DNA of 64,000 nucleotides from Paraburkholderia sp. Ac-20340 (GTDB taxonomy: Bacteria > Pseudomonadota > Gammaproteobacteria > Burkholderiales > Burkholderiaceae), in assembly GCF_017104965.1 (NCBI RefSeq), contig NZ_JAAGPR010000003.1, forward strand, positions 248,001 through 312,000, written 5' to 3'. The position numbers and the translations under genes were made by a program. The notes beneath the pieces were generated by a model. That model was not told the origin of the DNA and ran no database searches. It worked only from the letters and a program-made list of their open reading frames with translations. How positions within the stretch are numbered: the stretch's first letter is position 1; every line of letters starts with the position of its first letter. Positions 38,881-50,839 of the stretch are shown in pieces.

Positions 38881-40305
38881 TTAGAAATGGATTAACCGAG
38901 CCAGATCGTTGAACAACGCGATCGCCGACAGCGCGACGATGCAGGCAAGACCCGCTCGCTGCAGAACCATCTGCCAGCGATCCGAGACGGCTTTGCCCGT
39001 TACGGCTTCAACCGCATAATATAACAGATGCCCCCCGTCCAATACCGGAATTGGGAGCAGGTTGAGTACGCCAAGGCTAATACTGACAAGGGCGAGAAAG
39101 GAAAGGAAAGCTGAAGGCCCGAGTCTGGCGCTCTTTCCAGCATAGTCAGCAATCGTCACGGGGCCCGAAAGATTCTTCAGCGAAGCCTCTCCCGTGATCA
39201 TGCGGCCGAACATCCGCAGCGAATACAGACCGATATCCCACGTGCGATACGCGCCCATGCGCGCGCTTTCGAGCGGCCCATAACGCACTTCCACCGACGG
39301 CCCCTGCGCGGCAAGCGCCGCACCGATACGGCCGACTTCCGCGCCGGTTTCGTCGTCGCGCTGGACCGCCGGCGTGACGGCGATCGTCATCGGCTGACCG
39401 TTGCTCGAACCATGCGATGCCGTCGAAGTCTCGCCGCCCCGCACGATGTCGAGCGACACCGGCTTGCCCGCGTGAGCCTTCACGTAAGCGATGAAAGTGC
39501 TTGCGCTATCAACGGGTCGGCCATCGATCGCGCGCAGGCGGTCGCCCTTCTCCAGTCCAGCGTGCTGGGCCGCGCTATCGGGCTCCACGCCCGCGATGCG
39601 CAGCGTGCCGCCGCCCGGTTCGAAGCCGATCTTCGACATGAAATCGTCGTCGAGATCCTTGCTCTCCAGACGCGAGAGATCGACCGCGTAATCGGACGTG
39701 CCGTTGCTGTTGCGCGCGGCCAGCACCACATGACGATGATCGAAGGCCGCGGAAAGCAGTTTCCAGCGCAGATCGGCCCAGGAGCGCACCGGCTCCATGC
39801 CATTGCCGTTGGCCGCGCTCACGGACAGCACGGTCTCGCCGCCCTGGAAGCCCGCGCGCGCCGCGACAGACTGCGCCTGCGGCGCGGCCACGACAGCGGC
39901 AGGCTCGGTCACACCGCTCGCGTAGACCACCGCGAACAGCACGATGGCGAGAATGAAATTGGCGATCGGGCCCGCGGCGACGATGGCAATGCGCTTGCCG
40001 ACCGACTGCCGGTTGAAGGCATGCGGGAGATCTTCGGGGGAAATGGCTGCGGCGGCATCGGTGCGATCCGCGTACTCGCGCTCGTCGAGCATCTTGACGT
40101 AGCCGCCGAGCGGCAGCGCTGAGATCGTCCATTCGGTGCCGGTCTTTTTGCTGACCCACTGCAAGAGCGGTCGACCAAAGCCGATGGAAAATCGCAGAAC
40201 CTTGACGCCGCACAAGCGCGCGACACTGTAGTGTCCATATTCGTGGACGACGACAAGAATGCCGATCGCCACGACGAAAGCCACCAGTTCGGTGAGCAGA
40301 TTCAT
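38881..40305 (-). CDS. rseP: Site-2 protease RseP
   Basis: A 474-residue intramembrane zinc metalloprotease that cuts anti-sigma factors in envelope stress. The zinc motif HEYGH is at 21-25 in the first membrane helix and LPIPVLDGGHLLYY near residue 410 supplies the third ligand. Two PDZ domains lie between (about 120-200 and 210-300; GVEPDSAAQHAGLEKGDRL is the second). AGGAGG stands 5 bases before ATG 40305. Confidence 0.96.
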   Translation of the reverse strand: MNLLTELVAFVVAIGILVVVHEYGHYSVARLCGVKVLRFSIGFGRPLLQWVSKKTGTEWTISALPLGGYVKMLDEREYADRTDAAAAISPEDLPHAFNRQSVGKRIAIVAAGPIANFILAIVLFAVVYASGVTEPAAVVAAPQAQSVAARAGFQGGETVLSVSAANGNGMEPVRSWADLRWKLLSAAFDHRHVVLAARNSNGTSDYAVDLSRLESKDLDDDFMSKIGFEPGGGTLRIAGVEPDSAAQHAGLEKGDRLRAIDGRPVDSASTFIAYVKAHAGKPVSLDIVRGGETSTASHGSSNGQPMTIAVTPAVQRDDETGAEVGRIGAALAAQGPSVEVRYGPLESARMGAYRTWDIGLYSLRMFGRMITGEASLKNLSGPVTIADYAGKSARLGPSAFLSFLALVSISLGVLNLLPIPVLDGGHLLYYAVEAVTGKAVSDRWQMVLQRAGLACIVALSAIALFNDLARLIHF

Positions 40306-40442
40306 ATGCGCCTCCTGTGCGGGAAGCAGCGCGCCAGTGCGGGGGAGCCTTGCTTGCGGGCCGAGGAATCCGCGCGGACCCTCTTGTTACGCCCGGACGC
40401 CTGCGAGTGACACAGACGCTCCGGGCACAGCCCTGAAAGGAC

Positions 40443-41621
40443 TTAAGCCGGCACCGGCAGGCTGTCGATGATCTTGTGTGCCGCGCGGCGCGCGGCGGCG
40501 TCGGCTTCGAGCACGACTTCGAGGCTCGTGGCGCTGCGGTTTTGCAGCGCGTTGAGCACGGCGTCGACGGTCTGCGCAATCGCCATGAAACCGATACGGC
40601 GGTTGAGGAACGCTTCCACGGCGACTTCGTTCGCCGCGTTCAGCGTTGCGCTCGCCACGCCGCCTTCGGCCAGGGCCTTCATCGCCAGCGCGAGACACGG
40701 GAAGCGTTCGTAATCCGGCTTCTCGAAATTGAGCGTGGCAACTTGTGCGAGATCGAGCTGCGCGACGCCCGAATCGATACGATCCGGGTACGCCATCGCA
40801 TGGGCGATCGGCGTGCGCATGTCGGGGTTGCCCAGTTGCGCGAGCACCGAACCGTCCGCGTACGAGACCATCGAGTGGATCACGCTTTGCGGGTGGATCA
40901 GCACGTCGATGCGATCGCCCGGCAGATCGAACAGGTAATGCGCCTCGATCACTTCGAGGCCCTTATTCATCATCGTGGCGGAATCGACCGAAATCTTGCG
41001 GCCCATCGACCAGTTCGGGTGCTTGCAGGCCTGCTCCGGCGTCACGTCCACGAGCGTGGACGGCTCGCGCGTGCGGAACGGGCCGCCCGACGCGGTCAGA
41101 ATGATTTTGGTCACGCCACCGTGCTTGCCGTCGTGCGGCATGCACTGGAACACGGCGTTGTGCTCGCTGTCGAGCGGCAGCAGTACCGCGCCGCTGTCAC
41201 GCACGGTGTCCATGAAGATGTCGCCCGACATCACGAGCGCTTCCTTGTTCGCGAGCAGGATGCGCTTGCCGGCCTTCGCCGCCGCAAGCGACGGTTCCAG
41301 ACCCGCCGCGCCGACGATGGCCGCCACGACCGTATCGCAGCCGTCGCTCTTCGACACGTCGATGAGCGCCTGCGGGCCGAAGGTCACGACAGTCTTCGAA
41401 CCGGCCGCGCGCAGCTTGCTTTCGACCGCCTGGGCCGTTGCGGCGTCGCCGACCACGGCCACTTCGGGCGCAAAGCGCAGACATTGGTCGACGAGCTTGT
41501 CGCCGTTGCGGTGCGCGGTGAGCGCGTAGACCGAGAAGCGATCCGGATGACGTGCGACCACGTCAAGCGTGCTGTCTCCGATCGAGCCCGTGGAACCGAG
41601 CAATGTGAGTCGTTTTTGCAT
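40443..41621 (-). CDS. dxr: 1-deoxy-D-xylulose 5-phosphate reductoisomerase
   Basis: A 392-residue NADPH enzyme of the MEP isoprenoid pathway. NADPH site [16 protein letters not shown] (7-22), metal-site segment [14 protein letters not shown], and the flexible [19 protein letters not shown] region are exact for the family. ATG 41621 preferred over TTG 41627. It sits between cdsA and rseP; with uppS two genes upstream it supplies isopentenyl diphosphate for undecaprenyl phosphate. Confidence 0.97.
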   Translation of the reverse strand: MQKRLTLLGSTGSIGDSTLDVVARHPDRFSVYALTAHRNGDKLVDQCLRFAPEVAVVGDAATAQAVESKLRAAGSKTVVTFGPQALIDVSKSDGCDTVVAAIVGAAGLEPSLAAAKAGKRILLANKEALVMSGDIFMDTVRDSGAVLLPLDSEHNAVFQCMPHDGKHGGVTKIILTASGGPFRTREPSTLVDVTPEQACKHPNWSMGRKISVDSATMMNKGLEVIEAHYLFDLPGDRIDVLIHPQSVIHSMVSYADGSVLAQLGNPDMRTPIAHAMAYPDRIDSGVAQLDLAQVATLNFEKPDYERFPCLALAMKALAEGGVASATLNAANEVAVEAFLNRRIGFMAIAQTVDAVLNALQNRSATSLEVVLEADAAARRAAHKIIDSLPVPA

Positions 41622-41645
41622 TTTCAATTCTCTAGCCGGACACCG

Positions 41646-42455
41646 TTAGCCGAGCAACAGCATGGCAAGCGGCAGTACCGGCAACAGCGCGTCGATGCGG
41701 TCGAGCACCCCACCGTGACCCGGCAGAAGCCCGCTCGAATCCTTCACGCCAGCCTGGCGCTTGAGCATCGACTCGAACAGATCGCCGATCACGCTGAACG
41801 CGACCAGCACGGTAAGCACGAAAAGCGCACGGCCGACACCCAACTGGGCAGCCAGCGCGGAATACAGGGTCGGCTCGAAGGCATGCAGCACGAGCGCGGC
41901 GACCGACACGATCATCACGGCGGCCCAGCCGCCCACCGCGCCTTCCCAGGTCTTGCCGGGGCTGATCGAGGGCGCCAGTTTATGCTTGCCGAATGCCTTG
42001 CCAGAGAAGTATGCGCCGATATCGGCCAGCCAGACCACGAGCAGCAGCGAGAGCACGAAACCCACGCCGATCGCGCGCGCGCCGACCAGCGCGTGCCAGC
42101 AGGCGGCAAAGAGGACGAAGCCGGCGGCCAGCAGGAAAGCGCGCCAGGCGCCGGCGGCCAGCACGGGCTTGCGCACCAGCACATAAGGCCCGGCGACGAG
42201 CCAGAAAATGCCCGCGGCCTGATAGAGCGGACGCGCCGATTCAAGGCGCGTGCTAGCGGCGACGATAACGGCGGCGATGGCCGCGTAGACGATCGAACCG
42301 GCCTTGCCGGCCTTGAGCAGGCGAGCCCATTCCCACGCGGCGAACACCACCACGAGGCCGATCAGCGCGCCAAAGGCGGCCATCGGCGCGAACAGCGTGA
42401 CCGGCAGAAGGACGGCCAGCAGGACGATCGCCGTGATGACACGGGTCTTTAGCAT
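41646..42455 (-). CDS. cdsA: Phosphatidate cytidylyltransferase
   Basis: A 269-residue inner-membrane enzyme making CDP-diacylglycerol for phospholipids. About seven hydrophobic segments; the family signature [20 protein letters not shown] and [14 protein letters not shown] stands at the C-terminus (about 228-262). Its start overlaps the uppS stop by seven bases, indicating coupling. Confidence 0.96.
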   Translation of the reverse strand: MLKTRVITAIVLLAVLLPVTLFAPMAAFGALIGLVVVFAAWEWARLLKAGKAGSIVYAAIAAVIVAASTRLESARPLYQAAGIFWLVAGPYVLVRKPVLAAGAWRAFLLAAGFVLFAACWHALVGARAIGVGFVLSLLLVVWLADIGAYFSGKAFGKHKLAPSISPGKTWEGAVGGWAAVMIVSVAALVLHAFEPTLYSALAAQLGVGRALFVLTVLVAFSVIGDLFESMLKRQAGVKDSSGLLPGHGGVLDRIDALLPVLPLAMLLLG

Positions 42456-43231
42456 GAAAGCGAGTCGGCGTTCTGGGATTGGGTAACGACCTGGGCGCTG
42501 GTGCGGCCGAAGCGGCGTTCACGATCGGAGTAGGACGCGATGGCGCGATTGAGCGCGTCGGCATCGAAGTCCGGCCAATACGTGTCGGTGAAATAGAATT
42601 CTGCGTAGGCGAGCTGCCACAGCAGGAAATTGCTCACGCGCTGTTCTCCGCCCGTGCGGATGAACAGATCCGGCTCCGGCGCGTAGTTCATCGCGAGATA
42701 CTGGCTGACCGTGTCTTCGGTCACCGGCACCGCCTCGCCTGCCGCCACCGAAGCTTCGACGAGCTTGCGGGTGGCCTGCATGATGTCCCAGCGTCCGCCG
42801 TAGTTGGCGGCGATGGTCAGCGTGAGGCGGGTATTGCGCGCGGTCTTGGTTTCCGCGCGGCGAATCAGGTCCTGGATGCGTTCGTTGAACATCGACAGAT
42901 CGCCCACTACGCGCAGGCGAATGCCGTTCGCGTGCAGGCGCGCCACTTCGCGCTCGAGCGCGGTGACGAACAGACGCATCAGGAAAGAGACTTCGTCGGT
43001 GGGACGCCGCCAGTTCTCGGAACTGAAAGCGAACAAGGTGACAAATTCGACGCCGCGCGCGACACAGGCCTCGACGACCGAACGCACGGCATCGACGCCA
43101 CGCGTATGGCCTGCGACGCGCGGCAGACGGCGCTGCGTTGCCCAACGGCCGTTGCCGTCCATGATGATCGCGATGTGGCGCGGTACTGCCGCCACGTCGG
43201 GCACGTGAACAGTTGAGCTGGTATAGGTCAT
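42449..43231 (-). CDS. uppS: Undecaprenyl diphosphate synthase
   Basis: A 260-residue cis-prenyltransferase making the C55 lipid carrier for cell-wall and LPS units. The active site is in [16 protein letters not shown] (Asp25), followed by [16 protein letters not shown]; the substrate-binding end reads [21 protein letters not shown] and [11 protein letters not shown]. Complete. Confidence 0.97.
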   Translation of the reverse strand: MTYTSSTVHVPDVAAVPRHIAIIMDGNGRWATQRRLPRVAGHTRGVDAVRSVVEACVARGVEFVTLFAFSSENWRRPTDEVSFLMRLFVTALEREVARLHANGIRLRVVGDLSMFNERIQDLIRRAETKTARNTRLTLTIAANYGGRWDIMQATRKLVEASVAAGEAVPVTEDTVSQYLAMNYAPEPDLFIRTGGEQRVSNFLLWQLAYAEFYFTDTYWPDFDADALNRAIASYSDRERRFGRTSAQVVTQSQNADSLSC

Positions 43232-43295
43232 GGCCGTCGGACTAAAACTGCAATAAGGAAAGAGAAACCCTGGCGGGACTGAAAGCCTTGCGGCC

Positions 43296-43856
43296 TCAGA
43301 CCGTCATGATTTCGGCTTCCTTCGTCTGGACGAGCTTGTCGATCTCGGTCACGAAGCGGTCCGTCAGCTTCTGGACGTCGTCGCTGCCGCGGCGCTCGTC
43401 GTCTTCCGAGATTTCCTTGTCCTTGACCAGCTTCTTGAGCTGTTCGTTGGCGTCGCGACGCAGGTTACGCACGGCAACCTTGGCCGTTTCGCCTTCGTTC
43501 TTGACGACCTTCGTGAGTTCCTTGCGGCGCTCTTCGGTGAGTGCGGGCATCGGCACGCGGATCAGATCGCCGTGCGTTGCCGGGTTCAGACCGAGTTCCG
43601 AGTCGCGGATCGCCTTTTCGATGACCGGGACCATCTTCTTTTCCCAGGCCTGAACGCCGATCGTGCGCGCGTCGACGAGCGTCATGTTCGCGACCTGCGA
43701 AATGGGCACCGGCGAACCGTAGTAGTCGACCTGAATGTGGTCGAGCAGACCGGTGTGTGCGCGGCCCGTGCGGATCTTCGCCAGGTCGCCCTTGAACGCT
43801 TCGATCGAGCGCTGCATTTTCTGCTCAGCGCCCTTCTTGATGTCAGCCACAGCCAT
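43296..43856 (-). CDS. frr: Ribosome recycling factor
   Basis: A 186-residue three-helix-bundle protein that splits the post-termination ribosome with [25 protein letters not shown] at the start, and [20 protein letters not shown] in the middle are canonical. GGAGG lies 7 bases before ATG 43856. Follows pyrH. Confidence 0.98.
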   Translation of the reverse strand: MAVADIKKGAEQKMQRSIEAFKGDLAKIRTGRAHTGLLDHIQVDYYGSPVPISQVANMTLVDARTIGVQAWEKKMVPVIEKAIRDSELGLNPATHGDLIRVPMPALTEERRKELTKVVKNEGETAKVAVRNLRRDANEQLKKLVKDKEISEDDERRGSDDVQKLTDRFVTEIDKLVQTKEAEIMTV

Positions 43857-43948
43857 TTTGATACCTCCGAACCTTCATTACGGTACGGGCCCGCCAGCGC
43901 GCATAGAGGGCGGCGCGGCCCGAGATCGATCTCGCGTGAGACGAGAGT

Positions 43949-44695
<747 letters not shown>

Positions 44696-44929
44696 CTAAC
44701 AGGGCAATAACTTGAAACTGTAGGGGTGAAATACTGCTTGGGGCAAGCGCCACCAGAAATAGCGAAGATTTGCGACACCGGGCACGGCGGATGGCCGCCA
44801 TGCCTGGCGCGCTACTCGGGCGTCGCTACGCTGCCCACCGCGGCGGAGAAACCCCACCGCGGCTTGCTACGGTACTGCGATAAAGCTTTGACTGCTTTGA
44901 AGCGTGAAGCTTAAAGGCTTGCGCGGCCT

Positions 44930-45811
44930 TTATTGCTGCTTTGCAGCAGCGACTTGCGCGGCCACTTCAGCTGCGAAGTCGTCTTGACGCTTTTCGATGC
45001 CTTCGCCAACGACGAACAGCGCGAACTTCTGCACCGAGCTGTTAGCAGCCTTCAGCATCTGTTCGATCGTCTGCTTGTCGTTCTTAACGAACGGCTGGTT
45101 CAGCAGCGAGACTTCCTTCAGGTACTTCTGGACCGAACCGTCAACCATCTTGGCGACGATTTCAGCCGGCTTGCCCGATTCAGCAGCCTTCTGCTCAGCG
45201 ATGCTGCGCTCCTTGGCGATCAGCTCGGCCGGCACGTCGTCCGACGACAGCGAAACCGGCTTCATTGCAGCGATGTGCATCGCCACGTCCTTGCCGACCT
45301 GCTCTTCAGCGCCCGTGTACTCGACCAGCACGCCGATACGCGTGCCGTGCAGGTACGCAGCCAGCTTGTTGGCGGTTTCGAAGCGCGCGAAGCGACGGAT
45401 CGAAACGTTTTCGCCGATCTTGCCGACCAGTGCCAGACGCACTGCGTCGACCGTCGAGCCTTCCAGCGGCAGAGCCGACAGAGCGGCGACGTCAGCCGGG
45501 TTTTGCGTAGCGACCAGCTCGGCCACCGTGTTCGCGAATGCGAGGAAGTCGTCGTTCTTCGCAACGAAGTCGGTTTCGCAGTTCAGTTCGACCACGGCGC
45601 CAGCGTTGGCACCGATGAACGAAGCGATCACGCCTTCAGCCGTAACGCGCGATGCAGCCTTGCTCGCCTTGTTGCCGAGCTTGACGCGCAGGAGTTCTTC
45701 AGCGCGTGCCAGGTCGCCGTCGGCTTCCGTCAGCGCCTTCTTGCATTCCATCATCGGCGCATCGGTCTTCGCGCGCAGTTCTGCCACCATGCTTGCGGTA
45801 ATTGCCGCCAT
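44930..45811 (-). CDS. tsf: Elongation factor Ts
   Basis: A 293-residue nucleotide-exchange factor for EF-Tu. [22 protein letters not shown] (about 12-33) is the N-terminal UBA-like signature, with [13 protein letters not shown] near 80. Two adjacent ATG codons start the frame; the second (45811) is 6 bases from AAGGAG and is preferred. Downstream of rpsB after a hairpin. Confidence 0.97.
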   Translation of the reverse strand: MAAITASMVAELRAKTDAPMMECKKALTEADGDLARAEELLRVKLGNKASKAASRVTAEGVIASFIGANAGAVVELNCETDFVAKNDDFLAFANTVAELVATQNPADVAALSALPLEGSTVDAVRLALVGKIGENVSIRRFARFETANKLAAYLHGTRIGVLVEYTGAEEQVGKDVAMHIAAMKPVSLSSDDVPAELIAKERSIAEQKAAESGKPAEIVAKMVDGSVQKYLKEVSLLNQPFVKNDKQTIEQMLKAANSSVQKFALFVVGEGIEKRQDDFAAEVAAQVAAAKQQ

Positions 45812-45971
45812 CATTCGCTCCTTGAGTCTGTCTGGTACGCGCCGGTCGCAGGGTTCGATGCAACCGGCAGGAATTCGTTTCCGTTTTTGCCCGTGTTGAA
45901 ACGCTTTTTTACAGCTGCTTCTACAGGACTACGGTGCCGCCCATATGACGCGGCGTCGAATGCCACGGCTT

Positions 45972-46003
45972 AAAAAAAAGGGGCCTATGGAAAGCCCCCT
46001 TTT
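45972..46003 (-). terminator. Hairpin between rpsB and tsf
   Basis: Stem AAAAGGGGC with GCCCC(C)TTTT around a 9-base loop, followed on the minus strand by eight T. A terminator or attenuator reducing read-through from rpsB into tsf. Confidence 0.7.
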
Positions 46004-46024
46004 CTTGCCGGACACGGGGGCAGC

Positions 46025-46780
46025 TTACGCCTCCGGGTTGACCTCGACGAACTCGTCGTCGCCTTCGTTGCCGCGAGCGGCTGCAACCACTTCGTTCACC
46101 GAGTTAGCACGGCCTTCGAGGATCGCGTCTGCCACGCCTTGCGTGTACAGGGCGACGGCCTTGCTGGCGTCGTCGTTACCCGGGATGACGTAGTCGATGC
46201 CTTCCGGCGAGTGGTTCGTGTCGACCACAGCGATAACGGGGATGCCCAGCTTGTTGGCTTCCGTCACAGCGATCTTGTGGTAGCCGACGTCAACCACGAA
46301 GATTGCGTCCGGAATGCCGCCCATGTCCTTCACGCCGCCGATCGACTTTTGCAGCTTGGCGATTTCGCGTTCGAACAGGAGCGCTTCCTTCTTGCTCATC
46401 TTTTCGAGTTCGCCTGCCTCAACAGCCGCTTCCATGTCCTTCAGGCGCTTGATCGAAACCTTCAGCGTCTTGAAGTTGGTCATCATACCGCCGAGCCAGC
46501 GTGCGTTCACGAACGGCATACCAGCGCGGCTTGCCTCTTCAGCGATCGTGTCACGCGATTGACGCTTCGTGCCGACGAACAGGATCGTGCCACGGTTCGA
46601 TGCCAGCTGACGCACATACTTCAGTGCGTCGTTGTACATCGGCAGCGTCTTTTCGAGGTTGATGATGTGAATCTTGTTGCGATGACCGAAAATGAAGGGG
46701 GCCATCTTCGGGTTCCAGAAGCGCGTCTGGTGACCGAAGTGGACACCTGCTTCCAGCATTTGGCGCATGGTAACTGCCAT
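46025..46780 (-). CDS. rpsB: 30S ribosomal protein S2
   Basis: A 251-residue protein of the small subunit. [38 protein letters not shown] and [14 protein letters not shown] are canonical. GGAG precedes ATG 46780. It is expressed from a strong promoter through a leader of roughly 225 nt that can fold into a long stem (46811-46884), consistent with autoregulation by S2 as known for E. coli rpsB-tsf. Confidence 0.98.
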   Translation of the reverse strand: MAVTMRQMLEAGVHFGHQTRFWNPKMAPFIFGHRNKIHIINLEKTLPMYNDALKYVRQLASNRGTILFVGTKRQSRDTIAEEASRAGMPFVNARWLGGMMTNFKTLKVSIKRLKDMEAAVEAGELEKMSKKEALLFEREIAKLQKSIGGVKDMGGIPDAIFVVDVGYHKIAVTEANKLGIPVIAVVDTNHSPEGIDYVIPGNDDASKAVALYTQGVADAILEGRANSVNEVVAAARGNEGDDEFVEVNPEA

Positions 46781-46810
46781 GTTTCAATTCTCCGCTAGGG
46801 TTTGGGTCTG

Positions 46811-46884
46811 AAGCCGGTTGCCGTATCGGTGCACCGCCCTGCTTTCGGGACTGGCACGCCCGACACCCTGGGTGCGACCGGCTT
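46811..46884 (-). ncRNA. Structured leader of rpsB mRNA (putative cis-regulatory RNA)
   Basis: The outer arms AAGCCGGT (46877-46884 on the minus strand) and ACCGGCTT (46811-46818) pair perfectly and enclose a GC-rich segment that can fold further, ending about 30 nt before the rpsB start codon. Autogenous control of rpsB by S2 binding to its leader is established in gammaproteobacteria; whether this RNA is homologous is inference. Confidence 0.5.
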
Positions 46885-47011
46885 GCGATTTCAAATTTGC
46901 TTTACGTCTATTTACTACTTGCCGCCCTTTATTTATTGCCTGCGGCGACATCAGGCACAATCTCTCACCAGAACCGCTCATTTGAACGAGACGGGAGCGA
47001 CTTAGCCGAAG

Positions 47012-47041
47012 AGTATAGCACGCAAACTGTGCACGCCTCAA
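47012..47041 (-). promoter_or_regulatory. rpsB promoter
   Basis: On the minus strand, -35 TTGAGG (47036-47041) and -10 TATACT (47012-47017) stand 18 bp apart, a good sigma-70 match. It would start transcription near 47005 and give a leader of about 225 nt. The rest of the 367-bp rpsB/map intergenic region holds a possible GATAAT box for map near 47110 on the plus strand. Confidence 0.7.
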
Positions 47042-47147
47042 GACGGCTATTACCCTCGTGAAATGGTTTCGCCCATTCTCAAAAGCCAGCGACCATGGGG
47101 ATAAGGTGCGATAATTCGATATTCGACTGCATTTTCGGGCGCACACC

Positions 47148-47969
47148 ATGGCCATTTCGATCAAGAACGAACACGACATCGCGCAAATGCGCGTCGCCTG
47201 CCGGCTGGCGAGCGAGGTGCTCGACTACATTACGCCCTTCGTAGTGGCGGGCGTCACGACCGGCGAAATCGACCGGCTCTGTCACGAATACATGACCAAC
47301 GTGCAAGGCACGGTGCCCGCGCCGCTGAACTATCAGCCGCCCGGCTACCCGCCCTACCCGAAGGCAATCTGCACCTCGATCAATGATGTGATCTGTCACG
47401 GTATTCCGGGCGACAAGGCGCTGAAGAACGGTGACACGCTCAATATCGACGTCACGGTGATCAAGGATGGTTATTTCGGCGATACGAGCCGCATGTTTAT
47501 CGTCGGCGAGGGTTCGATCCTTGCGAAGCGCCTCGTGCAGACCACGTATGAATGCATGTGGCTCGGCATCGATCAGGTGCGTCCGGGCGGCCATCTGGGC
47601 GACATCGGCCATGCCATCCAGCGTTATGCGGAAGCGCAAGGTTATAGCGTGGTGCGCGAATATTGCGGTCACGGCATCGGCACGGTGTTCCACGACGAGC
47701 CGCAGGTGCTCCACTACGGCCGCGCCGGCACGGGCGTTGAACTGCAGCCGGGCATGATCTTCACCATCGAGCCGATGATCAACGCCGGCCGCCGCGATAT
47801 CCGCACGATGCCGGACCAGTGGACCGTCAAGACCAAGGACCGCAGCCTGTCCGCGCAGTGGGAGCACACGGTACTCGTCACCGAAACCGGCTACGAAGTG
47901 CTGACGGTTTCGGCAGGCACGCCTGCCAAACCGGCGATCGTTGCGCAGGCAGCGGGCGCGACGGCCTGA
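47148..47969 (+). CDS. map: Methionine aminopeptidase type I
   Basis: A 273-residue dimetal protease removing N-terminal Met. The metal ligands are in NIDVTVIKDGYFGDTSRMF (two Asp), GHGIGTVFHDEP (His) and IFTIEPMI (Glu), with the final Glu in SAQWEHTVLVTE. Divergent from rpsB, which is the common arrangement. The start ATG 47148 has no strong ribosome-binding site. The C-terminus has an extra Ala/Pro-rich 15 residues. Confidence 0.97.
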   Translation: MAISIKNEHDIAQMRVACRLASEVLDYITPFVVAGVTTGEIDRLCHEYMTNVQGTVPAPLNYQPPGYPPYPKAICTSINDVICHGIPGDKALKNGDTLNIDVTVIKDGYFGDTSRMFIVGEGSILAKRLVQTTYECMWLGIDQVRPGGHLGDIGHAIQRYAEAQGYSVVREYCGHGIGTVFHDEPQVLHYGRAGTGVELQPGMIFTIEPMINAGRRDIRTMPDQWTVKTKDRSLSAQWEHTVLVTETGYEVLTVSAGTPAKPAIVAQAAGATA

Positions 47970-48235
47970 TCGGCCTTATCGGTAGCATCTCCAGCCGCCC
48001 GGCCAACTGCGTCGATCCAGTTGACCTTTACCGGGGCGGCGTAGCAGGGCTTGCGCCACACGCGCAAAGCCAGCAAGGCAACACCGGCATCACTGATGCA
48101 TGAAGCGGGCAAGAGGCAGGCGGGACGCCGCCTCGCGCACCGCCAGAAAGCGGCACCCCAACCCGAACGGCCCAGCCAGCGGCCGCCAGGAACGCAAGGC
48201 CCAGCCATTCCAACCGCGCCACCACACCCTGACCC
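47970..48235 (+). other. map-glnD intergenic stretch without a recognised gene
   Basis: A 266-bp GC-rich spacer. No ORF with coding character, no strong terminator and no clear promoter were found; glnD may be read from map transcripts. Confidence 0.4.
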
Positions 48236-50815
48236 ATGAGCGTTCTCGCCGTCGCCGCACCCGATACGTCGTCGCTGAAGTCCGACTACAAGGCCGCCAA
48301 GGCCCAGTTGCTCGAACGCTTCAAAAGCGCGTCCAATGTCGATTCGCTGATGCACGCCCTCGCCCGCACCACGGACGAGACGCTGCGCAGCGCGTGGGCG
48401 CTCTGCGAATTGCCGGCATCGCTCGCGCTCGTGGCCGTCGGCGGCTTCGGCCGGGGCGAACTGGCGCCGTTCTCGGACGTCGATATCCTCGTCCTGCTCC
48501 CCGACGACGAAGCACTCGAACCGCTGGAAGCGCGCATCGAGCGCTTTATCGGCCTAGCCTGGGATCTGGGACTGGAAATCGGCAGCAGCGTGCGCAGCGT
48601 TTCGCAGTGTCTCGAAGAAGCGGCCAACGACGTGACCGTGCGCACTTCGCTGCTCGAAGCGCGCCGCATCACCGGCAGCACGACGCTGTTCGGCGACTTC
48701 GCCCAGCGCTATCGCGACGCCATGGACCCGCGCAGCTTCTTCCAGGCGAAGGTGCTGGAAATGCGCCAGCGCCACGCGCGCTTTCAGGACACGCCCTATT
48801 CGCTGGAACCGAACGTCAAGGAAAGTCCCGGCGGCCTGCGCGATCTGCAACTGATCATCTGGATCACGGAAGCCGCGGCCTTCGGCAGCAGCTGGAAAGA
48901 ACTCGATCAACGCGGCCTGATCACCACGCGCGAAGCGCGCGAGTTGCGCCGCAACGAGTCGTTCCTCAAGGCGCTGCGCGCGCGCCTGCACGTGATTGCC
49001 GGGCGCCGTCAGGACATTCTGGTGTTCGATTTGCAGACGCCCGTGGCAGAGAGCTTCGGCTTCAAGGCCAGCACCGCGCGGCGCGCCAGCGAACAGCTGA
49101 TGCGGCGCTATTACTGGGCGGCCAAAGCGGTCACCCAGCTCGCCAGCATCCTGATCCAGAACATCGAAGCGCAACTGTTCCCGAGCACGAGCGGCATCAC
49201 TCGCACGCTCTCGGACCACTTCGTCGAAAAACAGGGCATGATCGAAATCGTGACCGACGATGTGTTCGAGCGCGAACCGCACACGATTCTCGAAGCCTTC
49301 CTGCTGTATGAGCAGGTGCCTGGCGTGAAGGGACTGTCGGCGCGCACCATGCGGGCGCTCTACAACGCGCGCGACAAGATGGATCTGCACTGGCGCCGCG
49401 ACCCCGAAAACCGGCGTCTCTTCATGGAGATCCTCAGGCAGCCGGCCGGTATCACGCATGCAATGCGGCTGATGAACCAGACGAGCGTGCTGGGACGCTA
49501 CCTGCTGAACTTCCGGCGCATCGTCGGGCAGATGCAGCATGACCTCTATCACGTCTACACGGTCGATCAGCACATCCTGATGGTGCTGCGCAATATCCGC
49601 CGCTTCGCGGTGGCGGAACACGCGCACGAGTATCCGTTCTGCAGCCAGCTGATCGCCAATTTCGAGCGCCCGTGGGTGCTCTACGTGGCGGCGCTTTTCC
49701 ACGATATCGCCAAGGGGCGCGGCGGCGATCACTCGCAGCTCGGCATGGCCGACGCGCGGCGTTTTTGCCGCGAGCACGGCATCGACACCGAAGATGCCGA
49801 CCTGATCGTCTGGCTGGTCCAGCAGCACTTGACCATGAGCCAGGTCGCGCAGAAGCAGGACACGAGCGACCCCGAAGTGGTCAAGCGTTTCGCCGATATG
49901 GTCGGCACCGAGCGGCGTCTTTCAGCGCTTTATCTGCTGACCGTGGCCGATATTCGCGGCACCAGCCCGAAGGTCTGGAACAACTGGAAGGGCAAGCTGC
50001 TCGAGGATCTGTATCGCTCGACGCTGGCCGTGCTCGGCGGCGCGCGCCCCGATACGCATTCGGAACTCAAGACGCGCCAGGAACTGGCGCTCGCGCTGCT
50101 GCGCCTCGAGACCGTGCCCGAGCACGCGCACCGCGCGCTGTGGGACAAGCTCGATGTCGGCTACTTCCTGCGCCACGATGCCGCCGATATCGCGTGGCAG
50201 ACGCGCGTGCTCTATCGCCATGTGGAAACGCCCTCGCCCGTCGTGCGCGCGCGCCCGTCGCCGATCGGCGAAGCGCTGCAGGTGCTCGTCTACGCGAAGG
50301 ATCGTCCCGATCTGTTCGCGACGATGTGCGCGTACTTCGACCGCAGCGGCCTGTCCGTGCTCGACGCGCGCGTGAGCACGACGCGCCACGGCTACGCGCT
50401 CGACAACTTTATCGTCGCCCATACCGAGGGCGACGTGCATTACCGCGACATCGCGAACCTGGTCGAACAGGAACTCGCCGAGCGTCTCGCGGCCGAAAGC
50501 CACGTGTTGCCGGAACCGTCGAAAGGACGGCTTTCGCGACTGTCGCGCACCTTCCCGGTGACGCCGCGCGTCGACCTGCGGGCCGACGAGCGCGGCCAGT
50601 ACTACATCCTGTCCGTGTCGGCGAACGACCGGCCGGGCCTTCTTTATTCGATCGCGCGCGTGCTGGCCGAGCACCGGGTCGGCGTCCATGCGGCGCGGAT
50701 CAATACGCTCGGCGAGCGCGTCGAAGACGTATTCCTGCTGGACGGCTCGGGGCTTTCCGATAACCGTCTGCAGATCCGTGTCGAAACCGAACTGCTGCGC
50801 GCGATAGCAGTGTGA
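48236..50815 (+). CDS. glnD: Bifunctional [PII] uridylyltransferase/uridylyl-removing enzyme
   Basis: An 859-residue nitrogen sensor that uridylylates PII proteins when glutamine is low and removes UMP when it is high. Nucleotidyltransferase domain: [20 protein letters not shown] (67-86, Asp81 and Asp83); HD hydrolase domain: [17 protein letters not shown] (His488, Asp489); two C-terminal ACT domains (about 680-760 and 790-859; [18 protein letters not shown] opens the second). All parts intact. The ureide operon in this window would be a natural downstream beneficiary of nitrogen control, but no link is shown. Confidence 0.97.
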   Translation: MSVLAVAAPDTSSLKSDYKAAKAQLLERFKSASNVDSLMHALARTTDETLRSAWALCELPASLALVAVGGFGRGELAPFSDVDILVLLPDDEALEPLEARIERFIGLAWDLGLEIGSSVRSVSQCLEEAANDVTVRTSLLEARRITGSTTLFGDFAQRYRDAMDPRSFFQAKVLEMRQRHARFQDTPYSLEPNVKESPGGLRDLQLIIWITEAAAFGSSWKELDQRGLITTREARELRRNESFLKALRARLHVIAGRRQDILVFDLQTPVAESFGFKASTARRASEQLMRRYYWAAKAVTQLASILIQNIEAQLFPSTSGITRTLSDHFVEKQGMIEIVTDDVFEREPHTILEAFLLYEQVPGVKGLSARTMRALYNARDKMDLHWRRDPENRRLFMEILRQPAGITHAMRLMNQTSVLGRYLLNFRRIVGQMQHDLYHVYTVDQHILMVLRNIRRFAVAEHAHEYPFCSQLIANFERPWVLYVAALFHDIAKGRGGDHSQLGMADARRFCREHGIDTEDADLIVWLVQQHLTMSQVAQKQDTSDPEVVKRFADMVGTERRLSALYLLTVADIRGTSPKVWNNWKGKLLEDLYRSTLAVLGGARPDTHSELKTRQELALALLRLETVPEHAHRALWDKLDVGYFLRHDAADIAWQTRVLYRHVETPSPVVRARPSPIGEALQVLVYAKDRPDLFATMCAYFDRSGLSVLDARVSTTRHGYALDNFIVAHTEGDVHYRDIANLVEQELAERLAAESHVLPEPSKGRLSRLSRTFPVTPRVDLRADERGQYYILSVSANDRPGLLYSIARVLAEHRVGVHAARINTLGERVEDVFLLDGSGLSDNRLQIRVETELLRAIAV

Positions 50816-50839
50816 AAGTCAAAGCGAATTACCTGAATC

